This document shows, in pieces, positions 1-6,327 of a stretch of 9,146 bases of DNA (positions are counted from its first letter, which is position 1; each line of letters starts with the position of its first letter). The stretch lies in assembly GCA_023433985.1 (NCBI GenBank), contig JAEYTN010000166.1, positions 1-9,146 on the forward strand, read 5' to 3'. This DNA is from Pseudomonadota bacterium. GTDB taxonomy: Bacteria > Pseudomonadota > Alphaproteobacteria > Rhizobiales > Devosiaceae. A model generated the notes under the pieces. The model saw nothing but the letters and a program-made list of their open reading frames with translations, had not been told where the DNA came from and searched no databases. The position numbers and the translations under genes are program-made.

Positions 1-716
1 ACCAGATGGTGCTGTCGGCTGCCGGCAACGTCGACCACGACCAACTGGTGGATATTGCCAACAACCGCTTCCATGGCTTGCGCGCGACTGGTGCCCCTGT
101 GCCGGCGCCCGCGTCCTATGTGGGCGGCGAGCAGCGGCTGGTGTCGGATCACGAGCAGGCCCACATCGTGCTCGGCATGGAAGGCCGCGCCTACAACTCC
201 GACGGCTTCTATGCCGTGCAGATTCTTGCATCGATCCTGGGCGGTGGCATGAGCTCGCGCCTGTTCCAGGAAGTGCGCGAGAAACGCGGCCTCTGCTACT
301 CGGTCTACGCGTTCCACTGGGCCTTTGCCGACAGCGGCATCTTCGGCGTCGCCGCCTCGACGGGCGAGGAGGAGGTGACCGACCTTGTTCCCGTCATCCT
401 CGATGAGTTGCGCAAGGCCACCGAGTCGATCTCCGACGAGGAGGTGATCCGCGTTCGCAACCAGATCCGCGCCGGGCTGCTGATGTCGCTGGAAAGCCCA
501 TCCTCCCGGGCCGGCCAGCTGGCGCGCCAGCAGATCCTGTGGGGCCGGCCGATTCCGCTGCAGGAGACGGTAGACCGCATCAACCGCATCACCCCCGAGC
601 GGGTGAAGGAAGTCGCCCGGCAGGTCTTCGATGCGGGGAAAGTCTCGCTCGCCGGCATCGGCCCTGTTGCGAAGCTGCCCGACTACCGCGACATTGCCGC
701 GAAGCTGAAGAACTGA
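1..716 (+). CDS. M16 family zinc peptidase (processing-peptidase-like), C-terminal part
   Basis: Partial gene: the reading frame is open to the left edge, and the first ATG (position 6) is internal. The 236 visible residues are the end of the first M16 domain (LSAAGNVDHDQL) and the whole second domain. The second domain shows the family hallmark GGGMSSRLFQEVREKRGL (about nt 240-293), followed by the usual YSVYAF segment. M16 proteins of this type are about 420-440 residues, so roughly 190-200 residues are missing. These would include the zinc site HxxEH, so it cannot be judged whether this is an active peptidase or an inactive partner. Relatives resemble mitochondrial processing peptidase beta subunit and bacterial PqqL/YmxG-type proteins. 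The substrate is unknown. The stop is TGA at 714-716, and the acetyltransferase gene starts 18 nt later on the same strand, so co-transcription is likely. Family assignment is firm; physiological role is not. Confidence 0.93.
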   Translation, partial: QMVLSAAGNVDHDQLVDIANNRFHGLRATGAPVPAPASYVGGEQRLVSDHEQAHIVLGMEGRAYNSDGFYAVQILASILGGGMSSRLFQEVREKRGLCYSVYAFHWAFADSGIFGVAASTGEEEVTDLVPVILDELRKATESISDEEVIRVRNQIRAGLLMSLESPSSRAGQLARQQILWGRPIPLQETVDRINRITPERVKEVARQVFDAGKVSLAGIGPVAKLPDYRDIAAKLKN

Positions 717-734
717 CGCCGAGGCCGGCATCCG

Positions 735-1343
735 ATGATGCTCACCTGGTTCGCCCGTGACGAGACGCCGGTGCTGATGGGCAACCGCGTGACGCTGCGC
801 GCGCCGCGCTCCTCCGACTACACCGCCTGGCGCGACCTCCGCCGCCTCAGCCGCGATTTCCTGAAGCCGTTCGAGCCCCGCTGGACCGAGTCCGACCTCA
901 ACCAGCGCGTCTTCGCCTCGCGGCTGAAGCGCGGTCGCGAGGAAGCGCGCGCCGGCACCGACTACAGCTTTTTGGCCTTCATCCGCGAGGATGGCGACGA
1001 GGTGCTGGTTGGCGGCATCACGCTTTCCAACATCCGCCGCCGCGCCGCGCAGTTCGTCAATCTCGGCTACTGGATGGGCCGTCCCTATGCCGGCCAGGGG
1101 CTGATGACGGAGGCGGTCGGCCTCGTCGTTCCCTTCTGCTTCGATACCCTGGGCCTCCACCGCATCCATGCGGCCTTCCTGCCCGACAACATGGCTTCCC
1201 GCCGTGTCCTTGAAAAAAACGGATTCCGGGAAGAGGGGTTCGCCGAACACTACCTCCAGATCGACGGCAAATGGGCAGACCACGTGCTGTTCGGACTTAC
1301 CCGCGAGCGTTACGAAGCCTCCCTCCGCCACAACCGGCGGTAA
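735..1343 (+). CDS. GNAT family N-acetyltransferase, RimJ/RimL type
   Basis: A 202-residue protein of the acetyl-CoA-dependent GNAT superfamily, closest in layout to RimJ/RimL, which acetylate N-terminal amino groups of ribosomal proteins. Visible features are an N-terminal strand with the typical LRAPRSSDY (residues 21-29), the strand plus acetyl-CoA pyrophosphate loop GYWMGRPYAGQG (111-122), LHRIHAAFLPDNMASRRVLEKNGF (141-164) with the conserved Asn152 and Ser155, and a C-terminal strand pair. Length is normal for the family (about 180-205). Two adjacent ATG codons (735, 738) are possible starts; a GAGG at 721-724 lies about 10 nt upstream and supports this region. A third start at Met15 would leave the core domain intact, but the upstream residues look like those of rhizobial relatives. 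The gene follows the M16 gene by 18 nt and is probably in its operon. The true substrate (ribosomal protein, antibiotic or other amine) cannot be read from the sequence. Confidence 0.9.
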   Translation: MMLTWFARDETPVLMGNRVTLRAPRSSDYTAWRDLRRLSRDFLKPFEPRWTESDLNQRVFASRLKRGREEARAGTDYSFLAFIREDGDEVLVGGITLSNIRRRAAQFVNLGYWMGRPYAGQGLMTEAVGLVVPFCFDTLGLHRIHAAFLPDNMASRRVLEKNGFREEGFAEHYLQIDGKWADHVLFGLTRERYEASLRHNRR

Positions 1344-1483
1344 GTGGCGTTCTGGGAGAAGTTCCAGACTTTCCGGTTCGGAAGCGCCGCTAACCCAGAA
1401 CCCCGCGTAGCGCTTGTGGCGTGGCGGAAACCCCGATACCAAGGTTCTCAATCCATGACTGCGGCAAGGCCATTTCAAAGCTA
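1344..1483 (+). other. Intergenic gap with two short hairpins
   Basis: This gap separates the acetyltransferase from the c-di-GMP gene. Immediately after the TAA lies TCTGGGA-GAAG-TTCCAGA (1351-1368), a 7-bp stem with one G-T wobble and a 4-nt loop. It is followed by TTCCG-GTT-CGGAA (1371-1383), a 5-bp stem with a 3-nt loop. Neither is followed by a T-run, so neither is a classical intrinsic terminator. They could attenuate read-through or protect the 3' end of the upstream message. I see no convincing -35/-10 pair. The GTG-initiated upstream extension of the next frame (from 1421) overlaps the right side of this gap. Confidence 0.35.
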
Positions 1484-4366
1484 ATGCGTCACATCCTGTA
1501 CCTCGCGATGTGTATTGCGTTCGTGTTGGCTGGGTCATTGAGCGCCGCCGCCTTCGACGTCATCACCGCCCCGGAGGATGTCAACGCTGTCAACCTCACC
1601 GGCGTGGTCGATGTCGTGCCCGGCGATGCCGGCAAGGTGCAGCTGAGCACGGCCCCCGGCGAGGACGGCATCATCCGCCGCATCGAGGTGCTGGCCTCCG
1701 TCAACGGCACCAATCCCAACTGGGCGCTGTTCGCGCTGCGCAACGATTCCGACGTGCAGCTCGAGCGCCTGCTGGTGGCGCCCTTCTTCCGCCTGCCGGG
1801 CTCCGGCGTCTTCCGGCCCGATCTAGGCGCCGAGCGCATCAAGGTGCTTACCCCCTCGGCCGGCCTGCGCCCGACCCGACTCACCGACCGCGAAGCCGAC
1901 GTCTACGAGGTCGTGCTCGATCCCGGCGCCACCGTCACCTTCGTGGCCGAACTCTCGAACGGCGCGCTGCCCGAGCTTTATCTGTGGAAACCCGACGCCT
2001 ACCGCGACTACGTGAACTCGTTCACGCTGTTCCGCGGCACCGTGCTCGGCGTCGCCTCCCTCGCAGCCGTGTTCCTCACCATCATGTTCGTGGTGCGGGG
2101 CAGGGGCATTTTCCCGGCCACGGCCGCCTTCTCCTGGGCGGTGCTTATCTACCTACTCGTCGATTTCGGCGTGCTCGGCCCGTTGCTCAACATCTCCAAC
2201 GGCTCCATCCAGCCGCTGCGCGCCGCCGCCGAGGCGGGCATAGCGACAACGCTGTTCGGCTTCCTCTTCATCTATCTCAACCTCCACCGCTGGCACCTGA
2301 GGTTCATCCACCTGGCGCTCGCGCTGGTGGTGGTGTTCCTCACGCTGTTCGGCTTCGCCTTCTTCCAGCCATCCATCGCCTCAACGGTCGCGCGCCTCGT
2401 GCTGGCGCTGCTCGGCGTCACCGGCTTCTTCCTCATCCTGCTGCTGGCGCTGCGCGGCTACGACCGCGCCGTGCTGCTGGTCCCCACCTGGATCATCTAC
2501 ATCGCCTGGCTGTTCTACGCCTGGCTGGTGGTGACCGGGCAGGTGTCGAACGACGTGGCGCAGCCCGCCGTCGCCGGCGGCCTCGTGCTCATCGTCATGC
2601 TCCTGGGCTTCACCTCGGTGCAGCACGCCTTCTCCGAGGGGCAGGTGTCCATCGGCACGCTCTCCGAAGTCGAACGCCGCGCCCTTGCCCTCACCGGCTC
2701 GGGCGACTTCGTCTACGACTGGAACATCGAGCGCGATCGCGTCGCCGTCTCCGACGAGCTCGGCACCCGCCTGGGTGAGCGCCGAGGCGCGCTCCGCGGC
2801 TCGATCAAGCGCTGGCTCGATCGCGTCCATCCCGAGGATCGCGACCGCTTCCGCACCGCCTTCGATACGCTGGTGGAGCTTCGCCGCGGCAAGGTCAGCG
2901 CCGATATCCGCCTCGCCGCGCACGATGGCAGCTACCGCACCTTCCGCATGCGGGTGAAGCCGGTCCTCGGCGGCGACGGCCAGGTCAACCGCATCGTCGG
3001 CACCCTGCAGGATGTGAACGAGGATCGCGCCAGCCGCGAGCGCCTGCTGCATGATGCCGTGCATGACAGCCTCACAGGCCTCCCCAACAAGCAGCTTTTC
3101 CTCGATCGGCTGGAGCGCGCACTGGTTCGGGCCCGCCTGCCCAACGGCACCAAGCCCGCCGTGTTCCTCATCGACATCGACCGGTTCAGCGAACTCGAGG
3201 AGCGCGTCGGTCACTCGGCCGCCGATTCCGTGCTCCTCGCCATCTCCCGCCGCGTCGCCCGCATCATGCGCCCGCTCGATACGGTGGCGCGGCTCGGCGG
3301 CGACCAGTTCGGCGTCATCCTCGCCTCGGAGCAGGCCGCCGGCAAGATCGCCGAAACCGCCGAGCAGATCCGCAAGGCGCTGAAGTCGCCCTTCAACTTC
3401 GGCGAGCGCGACCTCAGCCTCACCGCCTCCATCGGCGTAACCATCTACGACGGCAACCCGGTGGCTGCGCCCGACGTGCTGCGCGATGCGGAGCTCGCCA
3501 TGTACTACGCCAAGCGGCTGGGCGGCGACCGCATCGAGGCCTTCCGCGCCTCCGCCCGCTCCATTGCCGCCTACTCCAAGGCGTCGGAGGAGGACCTCGA
3601 CCGCGGCCTCCGCCACGGCGAGCTCTCTGTCATGTTCCAGCCGATCATGGATATCCACTCGGGCACCATCGCCGGCGCCGAGGCGCTGATGCGGTGGAAT
3701 CATCCGCAGCGCGGCATCGTGCTGCCCGAGGAGTTCGTGCCGCTCGCCGAACGCTCCGGCATGATCGACCGGCTCGGCCGCGTCGCCTTCGAGCAGGCCG
3801 CCGGCCAGGCCCGCGACTGGGCGAGCCAGCTACCGCTGCCCGAGGATTTCTTCGTCTCGGTCAACCTCTCGCCCACCCAGCTCGCGACCGAGAGCCTGCT
3901 CAACGACATGCGGGCCCTGGTCTCCGACCATCGGCAGATCGCCCGCCACCTCAAGCTCGAGATCACTGAGAGCCAGGTGATGAGCAACCCCGAGCACTCG
4001 GCCTACGTCCTCAACGCCCTCCGCTCGCTCGGCCTGCGGCTGGCGCTCGACGATTTCGGGACCGGCCACTCCTCGCTGAGTTACCTGCACCGCTTCCCGT
4101 TCGACACCATCAAGATCCCGTCGCCCTTCGTGCAGCTTTCGGACGACAGCGGGCTCGCCCACACCCAGGTCCCGATCATCCGCGCCATCGTCACGCTCGC
4201 CACCGAGCTCGACCTTGCCGTGATCGCCGAGGGTGTCGAAACCATCGAGGAAGTCGAGCGCCTGCAGCAGCTCATCTGCCAGTACGCCCAGGGCTTCGCC
4301 TTCGGCGCCGCCATGACCGGCCCCGTACTCGGCAAACGCCTCCAAAGCCAACTCACGGCGCGCTAG
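1484..4366 (+). CDS. Membrane 7TM sensor with PAS-like, GGDEF (degenerate) and EAL domains; probable c-di-GMP phosphodiesterase/receptor
   Basis: A 960-residue c-di-GMP signalling protein. Residues 1-23 form a signal peptide (hydrophobic core, AAA before Phe24). Residues 24 to about 178 look like a periplasmic ligand-sensing domain. Seven hydrophobic helices follow (about 180-205, 210-231, 251-270, 274-296, 302-324, 329-350, 362-383), giving a 7TMR-DISM-like layout. A PAS-like domain spans about 396-513, GGDEF about 523-690 and EAL about 705-955. In GGDEF the signature is GGDQF (605-609), the substrate-binding Asn position is Glu572, and the inhibitory-site RxxD is present (Arg596-Asp599). 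EAL keeps E733 (EAL), N794, E826, D856/D857, K877, E916 and Q936, but the usual KID is KIP (Pro879). By family knowledge this favours c-di-GMP hydrolysis or binding over synthesis. The frame stays open upstream to a GTG at 1421 (981 residues); I chose ATG 1484 because it puts the signal peptide at the N terminus, although its ribosome site is weak. The ligand is unknown. Confidence 0.93.
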   Translation: MRHILYLAMCIAFVLAGSLSAAAFDVITAPEDVNAVNLTGVVDVVPGDAGKVQLSTAPGEDGIIRRIEVLASVNGTNPNWALFALRNDSDVQLERLLVAPFFRLPGSGVFRPDLGAERIKVLTPSAGLRPTRLTDREADVYEVVLDPGATVTFVAELSNGALPELYLWKPDAYRDYVNSFTLFRGTVLGVASLAAVFLTIMFVVRGRGIFPATAAFSWAVLIYLLVDFGVLGPLLNISNGSIQPLRAAAEAGIATTLFGFLFIYLNLHRWHLRFIHLALALVVVFLTLFGFAFFQPSIASTVARLVLALLGVTGFFLILLLALRGYDRAVLLVPTWIIYIAWLFYAWLVVTGQVSNDVAQPAVAGGLVLIVMLLGFTSVQHAFSEGQVSIGTLSEVERRALALTGSGDFVYDWNIERDRVAVSDELGTRLGERRGALRGSIKRWLDRVHPEDRDRFRTAFDTLVELRRGKVSADIRLAAHDGSYRTFRMRVKPVLGGDGQVNRIVGTLQDVNEDRASRERLLHDAVHDSLTGLPNKQLFLDRLERALVRARLPNGTKPAVFLIDIDRFSELEERVGHSAADSVLLAISRRVARIMRPLDTVARLGGDQFGVILASEQAAGKIAETAEQIRKALKSPFNFGERDLSLTASIGVTIYDGNPVAAPDVLRDAELAMYYAKRLGGDRIEAFRASARSIAAYSKASEEDLDRGLRHGELSVMFQPIMDIHSGTIAGAEALMRWNHPQRGIVLPEEFVPLAERSGMIDRLGRVAFEQAAGQARDWASQLPLPEDFFVSVNLSPTQLATESLLNDMRALVSDHRQIARHLKLEITESQVMSNPEHSAYVLNALRSLGLRLALDDFGTGHSSLSYLHRFPFDTIKIPSPFVQLSDDSGLAHTQVPIIRAIVTLATELDLAVIAEGVETIEEVERLQQLICQYAQGFAFGAAMTGPVLGKRLQSQLTAR

Positions 4367-4373
4367 CCCAACT

Positions 4374-4440
4374 CAGGCACAACGCCCCGGGTCCCCGCAA
4401 AGCGGGGGAAGCGACCAGCCGTAGGCGGTGCAAGGGGCGC
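4374..4440. repeat. Intergenic palindromic repeat, copy 1 (decayed)
   Basis: First of three tandem copies of a GC-rich double-hairpin element. It opens with CAGGCACAACGCC. Hairpin A is CCCCGC-AAA-GCGGGG (4393-4407), perfect. Hairpin B is broken: ACCAGCC-GTA-GGCGGT (from 4414) lacks one T compared with copy 2, so the stem only half pairs. The G-runs after each stem are also eroded (GGGGGAAGCG, CAAGGGGC). It starts just 8 nt after the stop codon of the GGDEF/EAL gene. Confidence 0.8.
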
Positions 4441-4441
4441 C

Positions 4442-4517
4442 CAGCACCACGCCCCGGGTCCTCCCCCGCAAAGCGGGGGGAGGGGGACCAGCCGCAGGCT
4501 GGTGGAGGGGGCGGCCC
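4442..4517. repeat. Intergenic palindromic repeat, copy 2 (best preserved)
   Basis: Opens with CAGCACCACGCCCCGGGTCC. Hairpin A is CCCCCGC-AAA-GCGGGGG (4463-4479), a perfect 7-bp stem with an AAA loop. Hairpin B is ACCAGCC-GCA-GGCTGGT (4487-4503), a perfect 7-bp stem with a 3-nt loop. G-runs of 6, 5 and 5 flank hairpin B on the + strand (4475-4480, 4482-4486, 4507-4511). I recognise this style of element as a common intergenic repeat in alphaproteobacterial genomes; its function is not established to my knowledge. Confidence 0.85.
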
Positions 4518-4595
4518 CAGCACAACGCCCGGAGTGATCCTCCTCCGCGCCAACGGGGGAGGGGGACCATGCGAAGCATGGTGGAGGGGGCTCCA
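4518..4595. repeat. Intergenic palindromic repeat, copy 3
   Basis: Opens with CAGCACAACGCCC. The hairpin A region has diverged (TCCTCCGCGCCAACGGGGGA) and pairs poorly. Hairpin B is ACCATGC-GAA-GCATGGT (4566-4582), a perfect 7-bp stem. Compared with copy 2, the inner stem is changed on both arms (GCC/GGC to TGC/GCA), so pairing is kept while sequence differs. The flanking G-runs GGGGGAGGGGG (4555-4565) and GGAGGGGG (4583-4590) are kept. Confidence 0.83.
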
Positions 4596-4711
4596 CCCCA
4601 ACAGTCCCCCCGTTCAGAATCCAGTCAGCCCCCGTTCACCTTCACGACCGCAACAAGGCAACGCGTGCCCAGCCCCGGCCAAATCCCCCAAGAGTCCGGC
4701 CCAAACACAAC
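4596..4711. other. C-rich intergenic stretch without recognisable gene
   Basis: No plausible gene. It is C-rich on the + strand and carries a short direct repeat CCCCCGTTCA at 4607-4616 and 4629-4638 (22 nt apart). I see no promoter, tRNA or other RNA. Frames open across it are low-complexity and run antisense into gcvPB or through the repeats. Confidence 0.5.
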
Positions 4712-4774
4712 TTATCCCCGCCTCCGCCCCCGGTGCGACACTCACATCGCACCGAAAAACGCAGACGGGGATAA
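4712..4774. terminator. Nested inverted repeat between convergent genes, possible terminator
   Basis: The outer arms TTATCCCCG (4712-4720) and CGGGGATAA (4766-4774) are perfect 9-bp complements. The inner arms CGGTGCGA (4731-4738) and TCGCACCG (4747-4754) are perfect 8-bp complements around an 8-nt loop. The two stems are separated by unpaired strands of 10 and 11 nt. It lies 20 nt beyond the gcvPB stop, where the gcv transcript should end. There is no proper T-run. On the - strand the outer stem is followed by GTTGTGTTT, a weak match, and the AAAAA at 4755-4759 sits inside the structure. The structure itself is clear; the terminator role is inference from position. Confidence 0.45.
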
Positions 4775-4794
4775 ATGACTTCAGCTCAGCTCGA

Positions 4795-6327
4795 TCACTC
4801 AGCCGCCTGGGGCAGGGCCTCCTGCGGTTCCCACGTCAGCACCGGCGACCGCGCCGCCCGCGTCTCGTCGAGCCGCCGCCGCGGCGCCCGCGTCGGCGCG
4901 CTGGTGAAGCGTGCCGCATTCCCGGCCCTGGCGTCCTTCGCAAGTTCCAGCATCACATCGCAGAACCGGTCGAGCGTCTGTTTGCTCTCGCTCTCGGTCG
5001 GCTCCACCAGCATCGCGCCATGCACCACCAGCGGGAAGTACATGGTCATCGGGTGCAAACCCTCATCGATCAGCGCCTTGGCGAAATCGAGCGTCGAAAC
5101 CCCGGTGCCCTCGAGGAAGCTGTCGTCGAACAGTGCCTCGTGCATGCAGGGCTGGCCCGGGAACGGCACCGAGAAAGCCCGCTCGAGCCGTGCCTTGACG
5201 TAGTTGGCGTTGAGCACGGCATCCTTCGCCGCCTGCGCCAGCCCGTCGCCGCCATGGCTCAGCATGTAGGTCAGCGCCCGCACATACATGCCCATCTGGC
5301 CATTGAACGCCGTGATGCGCCCCAGGTGCTGGCCCTCGGCATGCTCGACCAGGTCGCCTGCGCGCACGAACGGCACCGGCGCGAACGGCGCCAGCGCCTC
5401 GGACAGCACCACCGGCCCCGCACCCGGCCCGCCGCCCCCGTGCGGGGTCGAGAAGGTTTTGTGCAGGTTGATGTGCATGGCGTCGATGCCAAGGTCGCCC
5501 GGCCGCACCACGCCCATGATGGCGTTGAAGTTCGCCCCGTCGCAGTAGAAGAACGCCCCCGCCTCGTGCACGGCGGCCGCGATTTCGATCACTTCCGGCT
5601 CGAACAGCCCACAGGTGTTGGGGTTGGTGAGCATGATCGCCGCGACGTCCGGGCTGAGCGCCGCCTTCACCGCCTCCACGTCCACGGTCCCGTCATCTCG
5701 GGCCGGCACGGCTTTCACCGTGTAGCCGAGGAACGCCGCCGTCGCCGGATTCGTGCCATGCGCGCTTTCCGGCACCAGCACTACCCTGCGATGCCCCTGC
5801 CCACGCGCCTCCTGCGCCGCGCGGATGGCCATCATCCCGGCCATCTCGCCATGTGCGCCGGCCTTCGGCGTCAGGCACACGGCAGCCGTATTGGTCAGCG
5901 TCATCAGCCAGTGCGCAAGCTCGTCCATCAGCTTGAGCGCACCCCGCACCGTCGAAACCGGCTGCAGCGGATGGATATCCGCAAACCCCGGCAGCCGCGC
6001 CATCTTCTCGTTGAGCCGCGGGTTATGCTTCATCGTGCACGACCCGAGCGGATACATGCCGCTGTCGATCGAGTAGTTGAGCCGGCTCAGCCGCACATAG
6101 TGCCGCAGCGCCTCCGGTTCGGTGAGCCCGGCAAGGTCGATCTCGCTCTTCCGCTCGAAGCCGCCGAGAAACCCGCCATCGATCTCCACCTCCGGCAGGT
6201 CGACGCCCGAATGCTCGGTATCGCCGATCTCGAACAGCAGCGGCTCGTTGGGCAGCAGCGAGGAGCCCGCCGCGCCAATACCAGCCGTGCCGATACCCGT
6301 CGGGCGGCCCTGGTTGTTCATGCTCAT
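4795..6327 (-). CDS. gcvPB: Glycine dehydrogenase (decarboxylating) subunit 2, P-protein C-terminal half
   Basis: A 510-residue subunit of the glycine cleavage P-protein. With GcvPA it decarboxylates glycine using pyridoxal phosphate and passes the aminomethyl group to lipoyl-GcvH in the cytosol. The PLP lysine is Lys290, in [18 protein letters not shown] (codon 5458-5460), followed by the family's glycine-rich loop. Other hallmarks are [16 protein letters not shown] near the N-terminal third, [22 protein letters not shown] and CDGANFNAI. Length is normal for a split-type subunit 2. The start ATG at 6327 overlaps the gcvPA stop as ATGA and has a strong Shine-Dalgarno. A second ATG (codon 3, at 6321) is less well spaced. 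The tail, with [17 protein letters not shown], is normal for alphaproteobacterial members. It is the last gene of the operon and converges with the GGDEF/EAL gene. Confidence 0.97.
   Translation of the reverse strand: MSMNNQGRPTGIGTAGIGAAGSSLLPNEPLLFEIGDTEHSGVDLPEVEIDGGFLGGFERKSEIDLAGLTEPEALRHYVRLSRLNYSIDSGMYPLGSCTMKHNPRLNEKMARLPGFADIHPLQPVSTVRGALKLMDELAHWLMTLTNTAAVCLTPKAGAHGEMAGMMAIRAAQEARGQGHRRVVLVPESAHGTNPATAAFLGYTVKAVPARDDGTVDVEAVKAALSPDVAAIMLTNPNTCGLFEPEVIEIAAAVHEAGAFFYCDGANFNAIMGVVRPGDLGIDAMHINLHKTFSTPHGGGGPGAGPVVLSEALAPFAPVPFVRAGDLVEHAEGQHLGRITAFNGQMGMYVRALTYMLSHGGDGLAQAAKDAVLNANYVKARLERAFSVPFPGQPCMHEALFDDSFLEGTGVSTLDFAKALIDEGLHPMTMYFPLVVHGAMLVEPTESESKQTLDRFCDVMLELAKDARAGNAARFTSAPTRAPRRRLDETRAARSPVLTWEPQEALPQAAE

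Noticed and set aside
1510..2778. Open frame of 422 codons on the + strand in another frame over the sensor region
   Set aside because: Arg/Pro/His-rich translation typical of an out-of-frame reading; the overlapping frame gives a signal peptide and seven membrane helices.
2381..3703. Open frame of 440 codons on the - strand within the GGDEF/EAL gene
   Set aside because: Shadow of the sense gene; composition is dominated by Ala, Gly, Glu and Asp with no domain, while the sense strand carries clear PAS, GGDEF and EAL motifs.
4374..4595. Possible CRISPR array from three regularly spaced repeats
   Set aside because: The repeats are adjacent with no unique spacers, the units diverge from each other, and there are no cas genes. 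They are intergenic palindromic elements.
4353..4778. Small open frames across the repeat block on both strands
   Set aside because: They translate the repeat units into Pro/Gly/Arg-rich strings and have no ribosome sites.
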